Source: Pseudomonadota bacterium
Lineage (GTDB): Bacteria > Pseudomonadota > Alphaproteobacteria > Rhodobacterales > Rhodobacteraceae
NCBI GenBank assembly: GCA_018240425.1
Contig: JAFEFU010000073.1
Span: 1 to 64,000, forward strand
Length of the DNA: 64,000 nt
Direction of reading: 5' to 3'
Shown here: positions 1-8,900 of the stretch, in pieces
Position numbering within the stretch: position 1 is the stretch's first letter
Layout of the letters: every line of letters begins with the position of its first letter
Notes under the pieces: generated by a model
The model's input: the letters and a program-made list of their open reading frames with translations, nothing else
Database searches by the model: none
Told to the model about the DNA's origin: nothing
Translations under genes and position numbers: made by a program

Positions 1-59
1 GCCTCCTGTTCCTTGATCATCCCGATAATCTGCGCTTCGGTGAAACGGCTTTTCCTCAT
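1..59 (-). CDS. IS3-family transposase OrfA, N-terminal fragment at the window edge
   Basis: The first 19-20 codons read MRKSRFTEAQIIGMIKEQEA, the characteristic start of IS3-family OrfA helix-turn-helix proteins, which bind the element ends. The gene runs off the left edge, so intactness, the programmed frameshift and OrfB cannot be judged. The start is the ATG at 57-59, preceded by the GGAG of the leader (purine-rich ribosome site) about 65 bases inside the element end. Confidence 0.75.
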   Translation of the reverse strand, partial: MRKSRFTEAQIIGMIKEQE

Positions 60-125
60 GTCGTCTGCTCCTTCAGGTTGGGCAGACTCTACATCACGGC
101 GAGGGAGCTTCCGGGGGGCAGGTCA
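1..125 (-). mobile_element. End of an IS3-family insertion sequence (partial)
   Basis: Reading leftward on the minus strand, the element begins at base 125 with TGACCTGCCCCCCGG, which looks like an IS3-family (IS407-like) terminal inverted repeat. A leader of about 65 bases follows, then the start of the transposase OrfA. Only this end lies in the window, so the other inverted repeat and the target duplication cannot be seen. The inserted target begins at base 126. The group assignment is from memory of end sequences. Confidence 0.7.
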
Positions 126-259
126 GTCGCTTGCCTCGTTCTCGTCTCAGAGGATGCAAAAGTTTCTAGGACGGATGGCGCCAACTGCCCATTTCTATAG
201 GGCTGTATAAAATTCGCCTAAAAACACCAAGTCGTCGCCAGCCTTTTCCCCAAGACCAA

Positions 260-287
260 AACGCCCGCACCTTCCGGCACGGGCGTT
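260..287 (-). terminator. Rho-independent terminator of rpsO
   Basis: AACGCCCG (260-267) pairs with CGGGCGTT (280-287), and the stem is followed on the minus strand by TTTTGGTCTTG. It lies 22 bases beyond the rpsO stop codon. Bases 126-259, between the IS end and this stem, show no gene. Confidence 0.8.
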
Positions 288-309
288 CCGTGAAACCTTC
301 AGCGAAGCC

Positions 310-579
310 TCAGCGGCGCAGGCCGAGCCGTTCGATCAGCTTGGCGTAGCGGCCTTCGTCCTTGGCCTTGAGGTAGTCGAGGAGCTTGCGGCGCTGCGCG
401 ACCATCATCAGAAGACCGCGGCGCGAATGGTTGTCCTTGACGTGGGTCTTGAAATGCTCGGTCAGCGTGGCGATGCGCGAGGACAGCACCGCAACCTGCA
501 CTTCCGGCGAGCCGGTGTCGCCGGCCTTGGTCGCGTAGTCCTTGATGAGGCGGTTCTTTTCTTCAACCGTGATCGACAT
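310..579 (-). CDS. rpsO: 30S ribosomal protein S15
   Basis: This 89-residue protein is the normal length for S15. It carries the typical sequence [16 protein letters not shown] near the start, the central [15 protein letters not shown] segment that contacts 16S rRNA, and the C-terminal [24 protein letters not shown] region. S15 is a primary binder of the central domain of 16S rRNA in the small subunit. The gene has its own terminator. Unusually, neither truB (upstream) nor pnp (downstream), the common alphaproteobacterial neighbours, is present. An RTX gene lies upstream and an IS3 end downstream. The 140-base upstream gap probably holds its promoter, but I could not assign -35/-10 elements with confidence. 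Confidence 0.97.
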   Translation of the reverse strand: MSITVEEKNRLIKDYATKAGDTGSPEVQVAVLSSRIATLTEHFKTHVKDNHSRRGLLMMVAQRRKLLDYLKAKDEGRYAKLIERLGLRR

Positions 580-718
580 CGGGTTCTCCTTGTCAGGTTG
601 GGGTTATGGCGCAGGCCGGGATGTCGTCCAGCAAGGCCCGTGGAGGGGTCCGCAACCGGTGCGGATGCGCGCCTATAGGGGAAAACGCCGGCAAAGGAAA
701 GCGGAAAGCGCCCCGCCG

Positions 719-1915
719 TCAGGTTTGAGGCGGAGGCAGGTCCGGGGCCGGGCCGGTCGACGGCGCGGCGGCGGGCAGGAGCGTCAGGTCGGCGGCCTTC
801 AGGTCCGGGCTGGCGAGCACGCTGGCGATGTGGCTGCCGTCGAGATAGAGGTGCATGTCGCCGCTGCCGTCGTCCGCGGCTGTCAGGGTCAGGTGCGGGT
901 CGGGATGGTCGGCAGGGTCATAGACCACGACGATCCGGTCCTCGTGCGGGTTGTAGTCGCCGATGACGGTCTTGTCGGCTTGCGGCTGGCCCAGCCAGTC
1001 GTGAAGGACGAAATCGTCGTGGTTCGCGCCGCCGGTCAGCCAGTCGCCGCCGATGCCGGCCACCAGCGTGTCGTTGCCGGCGCCGCCGTCCAGATAGTCG
1101 CGCCCTGGCGGCCCGGCGCTTGCCGGCCGGGAGGCGGGCAGTTCGCCGGTCAGCCGGTCGTCGCCATCGCCCCCGGCCAGGGTGTCGCCGCCCTCTCCGT
1201 CCGACAGCGAATCGTCGCCGTCGCCGCCGATCAGCGCATCGTCGCCCCTGCCGCCCTTCAGACGGTCGCTTCCCTGTCCGCCAATCAGCGTGTCGTTTCC
1301 CGCCCCGCCGCTCAGCGTATCGTCACCCTCGTTCCCGGCAAGAGCGTCGTTGCCCGCGCCGCCATGCAGCCGGTCGTTTCCCGTCCCGCCGGCCAGCGTG
1401 TCATTGCCAAGACCGCCCTTCAACCTGTCATCGTCGGCGTCCCCGTGCAGTTCGTCGTCACCCCTGCCGCCCGAGAGGCTGTCGTTGCCATCGCCCCCGG
1501 CAAGCTGGTCATCGCCCCGTCCGCCCGAAAGCGTGTCATGTCCCCCGCGCCCGATGAGGATGTCGTTGCCCGCGCTGCCGGCGACACTGTCGTGACCGGC
1601 GCCTCCCTCGATCCGGTCGTCGCCGGTGGTTGCATGCGGCGGCGCCGCGTGCCCGCCCGCTGTTCGGGACTGCGGCACGGTCGGCCCCGGATCGGGAGCA
1701 TCGGGGTCCGGGCTGTCTCCGCCCTGCGGAGGATTCAGGTTGATCCCGTCCAGGGGCGAGCCGTCCCCGTGGGGATCGCCAGGGTCAGCGCCGTGTCCGC
1801 CAGGACCGTCCCCGCCCCGCGGAGAATCCTCGCCCTCGGACCCGTCATTGCCGTCCGCCAGATCAAGAAACACCGATGCCGCCAAAAGGCCCATCAGCCC
1901 GACCATCATGTACAT
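719..1915 (-). CDS. RTX (hemolysin-type) calcium-binding repeat protein with N-terminal membrane segment
   Basis: From the ATG at 1915 the protein is 398 residues. A hydrophobic segment sits at the extreme N-terminus ([17 protein letters not shown]). An acidic, Gly/Pro-rich linker of about 75 residues follows, then about 20 RTX nonapeptides of the GGxGxDxLx type (roughly residues 98-300, bases 1013-1624). These repeats bind calcium in a parallel beta-roll. The C-terminal 100 residues resemble the caps found after RTX blocks. A TTG at 1972 would add 19 residues; I prefer the ATG because it places the hydrophobic stretch at the N-terminus. No type I secretion genes adjoin it. The function (surface protein, adhesin or other) cannot be told. 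Confidence 0.85.
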   Translation of the reverse strand: MYMMVGLMGLLAASVFLDLADGNDGSEGEDSPRGGDGPGGHGADPGDPHGDGSPLDGINLNPPQGGDSPDPDAPDPGPTVPQSRTAGGHAAPPHATTGDDRIEGGAGHDSVAGSAGNDILIGRGGHDTLSGGRGDDQLAGGDGNDSLSGGRGDDELHGDADDDRLKGGLGNDTLAGGTGNDRLHGGAGNDALAGNEGDDTLSGGAGNDTLIGGQGSDRLKGGRGDDALIGGDGDDSLSDGEGGDTLAGGDGDDRLTGELPASRPASAGPPGRDYLDGGAGNDTLVAGIGGDWLTGGANHDDFVLHDWLGQPQADKTVIGDYNPHEDRIVVVYDPADHPDPHLTLTAADDGSGDMHLYLDGSHIASVLASPDLKAADLTLLPAAAPSTGPAPDLPPPQT

Positions 1916-2045
1916 GCCCGCCACCCCAGCAGCCCGCGCCCCGGCCGGGGGCGCATCTCTCGGGTCAGTCAAGGCGCCAAGGCTTAAGCCCCGGCAAACA
2001 GGGGCCGGATTGGTGCGGGTTTTACGGATTTTCCGGCGCGGGACG

Positions 2046-2702
2046 TCAGGCGAAGGGGCAGGGGGCGGAAAAGCTCATGCCCTTGCCCGAGCCCGGGTGG
2101 CGGAAGCGCAGGCTTTCGGCATGAAGCATCAGCCGGGGAAAGTCGCGGGCGCGCCCCTCGGCATAGAGCGGATCGCCCAGGATCGGATGGCCGAGCGCCT
2201 GCATGTGAACGCGCAACTGGTGGCTGCGCCCGGTCAGCGGGTAAAGGCGGACCCGCGTGGTCCCGTCGAGGTCATGGCCCAGGACCCGCCAGTCGGTTTG
2301 CGCAGGTCTGCCCGTCTCATGGTTCACATGCTGGCGCGGGCGGTTCGGCCAGTCGATGGTCAGCGGCAGATCGACCCGGCCCTCTTTCGGGGTCAGGTGT
2401 CCCCAGAGTCGGGCGCGATACACCTTTTTCGTCTGACGCTCCTCGAACTGCGCGCCAAGGGTCCGCTGCGCATGGCGCGTCAGGGCGAAGACCATCACGC
2501 CCGAGGTGTCGAGATCCAGCCGGTGGACCAAGAGCGCCTCGGGATAGAGCCTGAGGACACGGGCGATCATGCAGTCGGCCAGGTCCGGACCCTTGCCGGG
2601 AACCGACAGGAGGCCGGCGGGCTTGTCCACCAGCAGCACCTCGGCGTCCGCATGGATCACGCGGACGGGTTCGTCAGGAGGGGAATAGGTGAAGAGCGTC
2701 AT
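2046..2702 (-). CDS. rluA: RluA-type pseudouridine synthase
   Basis: The enzyme isomerises uridine to pseudouridine in rRNA and/or tRNA. At 218 residues with no N-terminal S4 domain it matches RluA rather than the longer RluC/RluD. The family catalytic motif [10 protein letters not shown] (Asp of HRLD, near residue 62) is present, as are the later [16 protein letters not shown] and LGDPLYAE motifs. By analogy with E. coli RluA the likely targets are 23S U746 and tRNA U32, but specificity is inferred from size alone. It is a single gene on the minus strand between the RTX gene and the homocysteine methyltransferase. Confidence 0.85.
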   Translation of the reverse strand: MTLFTYSPPDEPVRVIHADAEVLLVDKPAGLLSVPGKGPDLADCMIARVLRLYPEALLVHRLDLDTSGVMVFALTRHAQRTLGAQFEERQTKKVYRARLWGHLTPKEGRVDLPLTIDWPNRPRQHVNHETGRPAQTDWRVLGHDLDGTTRVRLYPLTGRSHQLRVHMQALGHPILGDPLYAEGRARDFPRLMLHAESLRFRHPGSGKGMSFSAPCPFA

Positions 2703-2784
2703 CAGCTGCGTCTGGCCAAGCGGAGCGGCGCCCCCGCGCGCCCCGCAATATTTGTGAGACCCCGACAGGGCAAGGGGACAAAGC

Positions 2785-2801
2785 CTGTCCGAGCCGGACA
2801 G
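2785..2801. repeat. Short perfect hairpin CTGTCCG-AGC-CGGACAG
   Basis: A seven-base-pair stem with a three-base loop lies in the 177-base gap between rluA and the methyltransferase gene. It shares the CTGTC/GACAG motif with the larger stem-loop just to its right. No T-tract follows on either strand. Confidence 0.5.
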
Positions 2802-2834
2802 AGGCGACGGACCGGCTCCGGCTTCTTGATGGCC

Positions 2835-2878
2835 GCCTGTCTTTCGACAAAACTGGGGTCCACTTTTGTCGGACAGGC
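2835..2878. repeat. Long bulged inverted repeat downstream of the methyltransferase gene
   Basis: The outer arms GCCTGTC (2835-2841) and GACAGGC (2872-2878) flank the inner arms CGACAAAA (2845-2852) and TTTTGTCG (2864-2871). There is a three-base bulge on the left side and an 11-base loop, giving 15 base pairs in all. It ends two bases before the methyltransferase stop codon, so it may act as its transcription stop or mRNA 3' end. There is no clear T-run. A relic of a mobile-element end is an alternative. Confidence 0.6.
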
Positions 2879-2879
2879 G

Positions 2880-3776
2880 CTAGACGATCCGGTGCCCGGC
2901 TGCCTTCAGGCGCCGGGCGATCTCGGCGATATGGGCGGGCGTCGTCTCGCAGCAGCCGCCGACGATCGTCGCGCCCATGTCCACCCAGCCAAGCGCAAAG
3001 TCGGCGTAAAGTGCGGGTGTCATTTCCGGGCGGGCGTGCAGGACATCGACGGTCGGGCTGTCTTTCAGGAAGTCCTTGGTGATCTGCTGGAAGCCGTTCG
3101 CGTAGGCGCCGAAGGGCAGTCCGAAGCCGGAAAAGGCGCGTAGGGCGTCGGCCATCGCCTCGGGGGCGGAGCAGTTGGCGAGGATGGCAGATGCGCCGCC
3201 CTCTGCCGCCACCGGTCCGAGGTCGGCCACCGCCTCGCCCGAGCGAAGGCGCGCGCCGTCCTCGTCATCGACCGTCACCGACAGCCAGACCGGCAGCCCG
3301 GCGCCAGCCGCCCCTTCGAGGACGGCGCGGGCATGGCCGATCGAGGCGACGGTCTCGGCCAGAAGCAGATCGACCCGCGGCGCGAGGATGCCCGCGACCT
3401 CGCGGTAGAGCGCCACCGCCTGCCGGTGTTCGGGCAGGACATCGGCCCGGTAGGACGCCCCGAGCGGCCCGAGCGACCCGGCGATGCGGCCCCTGCCGTG
3501 GGCGGTGCGGGCGGCCTCGGCCTCGGCCAGCGCCTGAGCGTGAAGGCCCGCAAACAGATGGTCCTTGCCGAACTTCTCAAGCCGGTCATGGTGGATCGCA
3601 TAGCTGTTGACCGTCGCCACCGTCGCGCCCGCGGCGAAATAGTCGGCGTGCACCTGGCTGACCAGGCCCGGGTGATCGATCATCACCTGCGTGGCCCAGA
3701 GCGGCGTCGGCGCATCGCCCGACCGCGCGATCAGTTCTTGCCCCATGCCGCCGTCGAGAAGCGTGATGTCACCCAT
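2880..3776 (-). CDS. mmuM: Homocysteine S-methyltransferase family protein
   Basis: The 298-residue single-domain protein has the family start LLDGGMGQEL and the zinc-binding cysteines in ILANCSAP and near the C-terminus in VGGCCETTP. It should transfer a methyl group from S-methylmethionine (or a related donor) to homocysteine, giving methionine in the cytoplasm. Its length matches the stand-alone MmuM/BHMT-like group rather than cobalamin-dependent MetH. The methyl donor cannot be decided from sequence. It is separated by 6 bases from the LysE-type gene upstream, so both may be transcribed together. Confidence 0.88.
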   Translation of the reverse strand: MGDITLLDGGMGQELIARSGDAPTPLWATQVMIDHPGLVSQVHADYFAAGATVATVNSYAIHHDRLEKFGKDHLFAGLHAQALAEAEAARTAHGRGRIAGSLGPLGASYRADVLPEHRQAVALYREVAGILAPRVDLLLAETVASIGHARAVLEGAAGAGLPVWLSVTVDDEDGARLRSGEAVADLGPVAAEGGASAILANCSAPEAMADALRAFSGFGLPFGAYANGFQQITKDFLKDSPTVDVLHARPEMTPALYADFALGWVDMGATIVGGCCETTPAHIAEIARRLKAAGHRIV

Positions 3777-3782
3777 TCCTGT

Positions 3783-4409
3783 CTACTCCGTCACGAATTT
3801 CACTGCGAGAAGGGCCAGAATCCCGCCAGCGACGCGGTTCAGCACCCCCATGCGCGCCGCCAGCCCCGCGCGGAGGAAGCCAGCCGCCGCACCATAGGCC
3901 GCGGTGACGCAGGTTCCGGTCAGCGTGAACAGCCCGCCGAGGATCAGGATCTGCTGCCAGACCGGCCCGCGCGCCGCGTCGGTGAACTGCGGCAGGAAGG
4001 CCAGGATGAACAGCGCTACCTTGGGATTGAGTGCGTTGGTCACGAACCCCCTGCCGATCGCCCCGCGCACCGATCGTCCACCGCCGTCAGCCTGCGCCGC
4101 CGACGGTCCGGCGCGCCAGGCCGCTTGCGCCAGCCACAGCAGATAGGCAGCCCCCGCCCACTTCAGCGCGACCAGCGCCGAAGGCGCCGCGGCGATCAGC
4201 GCCGAAAGGCCAAGCGTCGCCAGCCCGACATGGAAAAACCCCCCGAGCCCCACCCCCAGGCCCGCCGCCGCCCCGATACATGGCCCGCCACCGAGGCCCG
4301 AGGCAGTGGCGAACATCACGTCGGCGCCCGGCGTCAGGTTCAGGATCAGCCCGGCGCCCAGGAACAGCCACAGCTGATGGGCAGGCACCAGAATGAAGAG
4401 ATCGGTCAT
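3783..4409 (-). CDS. LysE/RhtB-family amino-acid exporter
   Basis: This 208-residue inner-membrane protein has about six hydrophobic segments. Family signatures are the N-terminal LILNLTPGADVMFA, the glycine-rich second helix, and the FVTNALNPKVALFILAFLPQF motif in the middle. The start is the ATG at 4409; longer upstream extensions would read antisense-like sequence. The family exports amino acids or related metabolites. Position next to a methionine-forming enzyme may hint at a substrate, but that is only inference. It is followed after 6 bases by the methyltransferase gene. Confidence 0.88.
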   Translation of the reverse strand: MTDLFILVPAHQLWLFLGAGLILNLTPGADVMFATASGLGGGPCIGAAAGLGVGLGGFFHVGLATLGLSALIAAAPSALVALKWAGAAYLLWLAQAAWRAGPSAAQADGGGRSVRGAIGRGFVTNALNPKVALFILAFLPQFTDAARGPVWQQILILGGLFTLTGTCVTAAYGAAAGFLRAGLAARMGVLNRVAGGILALLAVKFVTE

Positions 4410-4488
4410 GGAAACTCCTGTCCGAGCGACCTTGGCGGCGCGGCGCGGCTTTGACAAGGGTGTCCGGTCGCGGCGGGGGGCGCGGCGC

Positions 4489-5262
4489 TCAGCTTTGCGG
4501 CAGCCCGTCGTCGATCCGGTAATAGCTGCCCTTGAAGGCGGTGAAGATATGTTCGGCCAGCCGCCCGCCGCTCGGCCCGTCGATGGCGCCCGCCTCGACC
4601 GAAAAGGCCCCGTCGGCGGCGCGAAACCACAGGCTTGAACCGCACTCGCGGCAATAGCCGCGCCGCCCGCCGCCGGGGGTGGCATATTCGGCCATTCCAT
4701 CGCGGCGGTGCCAGGCGACCTGCGCCTCGTCGGCATCGAACGAGGCGGAATAATGGCCCGAAAGCTTGCGGCACTGGATGCAGTGGCAGGCGGTGACCGG
4801 GCCGGCCGGGCCGGGCAGCGAAAAGGCGGCCGCCCCGCACAGGCAGGAGCAGTCAAGCCGCGCCGGTGCTGTCGCCGCTGCCGGCGGCGGGCCCTCGGGG
4901 GCGTAATAGTCGCCGGCATCTTCGGTGAAGATATGTTCGGCGAGCTCGACCCCCGGGTCGTCATCGAAGGCGCCGGGGCTGATCGACAGGCGGGCCTCGC
5001 CCTCGGGCTGCCAGAAGAGCGTCGCCCCGCAGAGCCGGCAAAAGCCGCGTGTCGCGGAGGAGGACGAGCGGAACCAGGCCAGGCCATCCCGGCGTGTCAG
5101 GCGGAAGCGGTCGTGCGGAACCGAGGTTGCGGCCCAATAGTGACCCGAGACCTTGCGGCACTGGCTGCAATGACAGGCAATGACGGGCCGAAGCGGCCCG
5201 GCCGACTCGAAGGCGACGGCCCCGCACAGGCAGGAACCGCGACGGATCTTGTCTTCGCTCAT
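4489..5262 (-). CDS. Tandem GFA/CENP-V domain protein
   Basis: At 257 residues this is about twice the usual GFA protein and consists of two homologous halves. Each half has the zinc-binding pattern CLCGA, then CHCxQCRK.SGHY, then CRxCG followed by a short beta segment, and each ends with LAEHIFT plus a tail. GFA-fold proteins include glutathione-dependent formaldehyde-activating enzyme and metabolite carbon-sulfur lyases; the exact reaction here is unknown. The start is the ATG at 5262 (MSEDKIRRG). The gene lies 46 bases after the sulfoxide reductase gene in the same direction. All cysteines appear intact in both halves. Confidence 0.85.
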   Translation of the reverse strand: MSEDKIRRGSCLCGAVAFESAGPLRPVIACHCSQCRKVSGHYWAATSVPHDRFRLTRRDGLAWFRSSSSATRGFCRLCGATLFWQPEGEARLSISPGAFDDDPGVELAEHIFTEDAGDYYAPEGPPPAAATAPARLDCSCLCGAAAFSLPGPAGPVTACHCIQCRKLSGHYSASFDADEAQVAWHRRDGMAEYATPGGGRRGYCRECGSSLWFRAADGAFSVEAGAIDGPSGGRLAEHIFTAFKGSYYRIDDGLPQS

Positions 5263-5308
5263 GCGCCGATCATGCCATGCGCCTCGCCTGCGCTTGCGGC
5301 CAGATCCG

Positions 5309-5761
5309 TCACAGCCCGCCGAAAACCGACGCAAGGATGGCGCCAAGCTCGCGCGCATCCTCGGCCGTGAAGGCATCCGGCCGGTTGCTGTCGATGTCGA
5401 GAACCCCGATCAGCCGCCCGCCCGAGCCGAAGACCGGCAGCACAAGTTCCGAGCGCGTGGACGAGGCGCAGGCGATATGGCCGGGGAAGGCATCGACATC
5501 CGGGACAAGCTGCGCCTGCCCGGTCCGCGCCGCCGCCCCGCAGACCCCGCGCGAGAAGGGAATGACGAGGCAGCCGTGGCCGCCCTGATAGGGGCCGATC
5601 TTCAGCATCCCTGGCCCGGTCACCCGGTAGAAGCCGGTCCAGTCGAAGCGGTCGTCGGAATGATGGATCTCGCAGGCGAGGGTGGCCATCAGCGCCACCT
5701 CGTCGGTCTCGCCGTGGGCGAGGCTGTCGATGGTGGTGGCAAGGGCACGGTAATCGGGCAT
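5309..5761 (-). CDS. msrC: Free methionine-(R)-sulfoxide reductase (GAF domain)
   Basis: This 150-residue single GAF-domain protein would reduce free L-methionine-R-sulfoxide in the cytoplasm using thioredoxin. Three conserved cysteines sit at residues 64, 74 and 98, in GGHGCLVIPFSRGVCG and FPGHIACAS. Their spacing of 10 and 24 matches the catalytic and resolving cysteines of the E. coli enzyme. The GVLDIDS motif near residue 120 completes the family pattern. The start is the ATG at 5761 (MPDYRALA). Neighbouring a methionine-forming methyltransferase, it fits sulfur amino-acid repair. Confidence 0.88.
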   Translation of the reverse strand: MPDYRALATTIDSLAHGETDEVALMATLACEIHHSDDRFDWTGFYRVTGPGMLKIGPYQGGHGCLVIPFSRGVCGAAARTGQAQLVPDVDAFPGHIACASSTRSELVLPVFGSGGRLIGVLDIDSNRPDAFTAEDARELGAILASVFGGL

Positions 5762-5831
5762 GTCGGTTCCTTCGGGCAACGGCCGGGGCACTGCCCGGAC
5801 CCCGGGATACTTGGACCGGGATGAAAGGGCG

Positions 5832-5939
5832 AGCTGTCAAGTTTCAACAGGCTGTTCACCCGGAACGGCGTGAGGCTGCAATCGCCAAACTCCAGCCGAG
5901 GACCCTGAAGGATGAACAGCCTTCTGAGACCTCACGGCT
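5832..5939. repeat. Imperfect palindromic repeat element, copy A
   Basis: The 108-base element has 30-base terminal arms that pair at about 23 of 30 positions (perfect over AGGCTGTTCA). Its centre, CCCGGAACGG to CCGAGGAC (about 45 bases), is identical to copy B at 21407-21512 except at three positions. The right end contains the acrB stop codon (the TGA within AGCCGTGAGG on the minus strand). It lies in the gap between the sulfoxide reductase and acrB genes. Confidence 0.75.
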
Positions 5940-8900
5940 TACCGCCGCGCGCAAACAGGCGATTGATCAGCACGAAGAAGACCGGAACGAAGGTGATGGT
6001 CAGGATCGTGCCGGTGATCGTGCCGAAGAGCGTGGCGTAACCGATGGCCTCGCGCGCGCCCGAGCCGGCGCCATGCGACAGGACGAGCGGCAGGACGCCC
6101 AGGCCGAAGGCGAGCGAGGTCATGAGGATCGGGCGGAACCGGAGCCGGGCGGCATGGCGGACTGCCTCGACGGCGCTCTCGCCGGCCCCGGCCATGCGTT
6201 CGCGGGCGAATTCGACGATCAGGATGCCGTTCTTGCCGGTCAGGCCGACGACGGTCAGAAGCCCCACCTGGAAGTAGACGCCGTTCGACTGCCCGCCCAC
6301 CCAGGCGCCGATCAGGGCGCCAAGGATGCCGACGGGCATGGCCAGCAGAACCGCGACCGGGATCGTCCAGCTTTCATAAAGCGCGGCGAGGCAGAGAAAG
6401 ACCGCCGCCAGCGCCAGGGCATAAAGGGACATCGCGCCGGCGCCCGCCTCCTTCTCCTCGAGCGACATTCCGGTCCATTGCAGGCTGAAGCCCGGCGGAA
6501 GTTTCGCGGCCATCGCCTCCATCTGTGCGATCGCCTCGCCCGAGGTATGGCCGGCCGCGGCCGAACCGTCGATCCCCATCGCGGGCAGGGCGTTGTAGCG
6601 CGTGACCTGCTGCGGGCCGAACACCCATTCCTGGGTGGCAAAGGTCGAGAAGTCGACAAATTCGCCATTGGCGTTCTGCACGCGCCAGAGCGAGATATCC
6701 TCTGGCTCTGAACGTGCCGACGGCTCGCCCTGCACGAACACCCGCTTCACGCGCCCTTCGTAGAGAAAGTCGTTCACATAGGCGCTGGACCAGACCGTGG
6801 TCAGGAAGTTACCCACGTCGGCGGCGGTGACGCCCACAGCGCCGGCCTTGGCCCAGTCGATGTTCAGCCGAAACTGGGCCGCGTCCTCGACCCCGCTCGG
6901 GCGCACCGCCGTCAGGACCGGGTTCTTGGCCGCCATCCCGAGAAGCATGTTGCGCGCCGCGAGAAGGTCTTCGTGCGTCTTGCCGCCGGTTGCCTGCAGA
7001 TAGGACGTGAACCCGTTCGACGTGCCGAGTTCGAGGACCGCCGGCGGCACCACCGGCACGACGATCGCCTCCCTGATGCCCCCCATCAGCGGCCCGAAGG
7101 CGCGGGCAGCGATCGCCTGTGCCGAGGCATCCGGGGCGGTCCGGTCTGCCCAGTCCTTCAGCTTGACGAACATCATGCCCATGTTCTGGCCCTGCCCCGC
7201 GAAGGAAAAGCCGCGAACCGCGAAGACGGACTCGACGTTCTTGGCCTCGGTGCCCAGCCAATAGCCCTCGACCTTGCGAAGAACCTTCTCCGTGGCTTCG
7301 GCGGTTGCCCCCGAGGGCAGCTGCACGATGGTCATCAGCGCCCCTTGATCCTCGTCCGGCAGGAACGAGGTTGGCGTCCGCTGATAGAGGATCGCCATTC
7401 CGCCCACGATGATCGCATAGACCAGGATCATCCGCAGCGGACCGGCCGTCACCATCCGCACCAGGGCGGAATATCCGTCGGTCAGCGCAGTGAAGTTGCG
7501 CTCGAACCAGCCGCCGAACCCGGCGCCGAGCCGGCCAAGCAGGCTCTTGCGTCTGACATGGGCATGAGGCCGCAGCATCGTCGCGCATAGTGCCGGCGTG
7601 AAGATGATCGCAATCGCGACCGATAGCGCCATTGCCGAAACGATGCTGACCGCGAACTGCTTGTACATCTCGCCGGTCGGGCCGCCGAAGAAGGCCATCG
7701 GCACGAACACCGCCGAGACGACCATGCCGATGCCGACAAGGGCGCCGGTGATCTCGTCCATCGACTGGATCGTCGCTTCCTTGGGGCCGATGTGCTGTTC
7801 CTGCATGATCCGTTCGACATTTTCGACGACCACGATCGCGTCATCGACGAGAAGGCCGATCGCGAGGACCATCGCCAGCATGGTCAGCGAGTTGATGGTG
7901 AATCCGAGCGCCGCGATCACCCCGAACGTGCCCAGTATCACCACCGGAACGGCCAGCGTCGGAATCAGCGTGGCGCGGAAATTGTGCAGGAACACCAGCA
8001 TGACGATGACGACGAGGATCATCGCCTCGATCAGCGTCTGGACGACGGCCTGAATCGAAATCCGCACGAAGGGGGTGGTGTCGTAGGGGATCACATAGCT
8101 GACGCCGGCCGGGAACGAGGCGGCCAGTTCGTCGATCTTCGCCTTGACCAGTCTGGCGGTATCAAGCGCGTTGGCGCCGGAGGCCAGCTGGATCGCCATG
8201 CCGGTCGCGGGCTTACCGTTGTAGAAGCCTGCAACCTCATAGTTCTCGGTGCCGAGTTCCGCCCGCGCCACATCACGCAGCAGCACCAGTCCGCCGTCGG
8301 TGTCGGCGCGCAGCACGATGCGCTCGAAATCCTCGGGTGTCTTCAGAAGCGACTGGGCCGTGATCGTGGCGTTCAGCAGCTGACCTTCGGGCGCGGGCAT
8401 GGCACCGAAGGCGCCGGCCGAGATCTGGGCGTTCTGCGCGCTGATCGCCGCCACCACCGTCGCGGGTGACATGTCGTAATATTTCAGCTTTTGCGGGTCG
8501 AGCCAGATCCGCATCGCATATTCCGACCCGAAGACCTGCACGTTGCCCACCCCGGCCAGCCGCGAGATCGGCTCGACCATGTAGGACTTCATGTAGTCGC
8601 TGAGATCGATGTCGCGGCGTGAACCGTCGTCCGAGACCAGCCCCACGACCATGAGGAACCCGGTTGCGGACTTCTGGACCGTGACGCCCTGGCGTGTAAC
8701 CGCCGCGGGAAGCCCCGCCTCGGCCACGGCAAGCTTGTTCTGCACCTGGACCTGGGCGATGTCGGGATCGGTGCCCAGGGCGAAGGTCAGGGTGATCGTC
8801 GCCGCTCCGGTCCCGGTCGTCGACGAGGTGATGTAGCGCAGCCCGTCAAGTCCGGTCATCTCCTTCTCGATGATCTGGACCACGGTGTCGGCAACGGTCT

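Noticed and set aside
542..1987. Long plus-strand open frame opposite the RTX gene
   Set aside because: Its repetitive Val/Ala/Arg sequence is the mirror of the RTX repeats and has no ribosome site or known domain.
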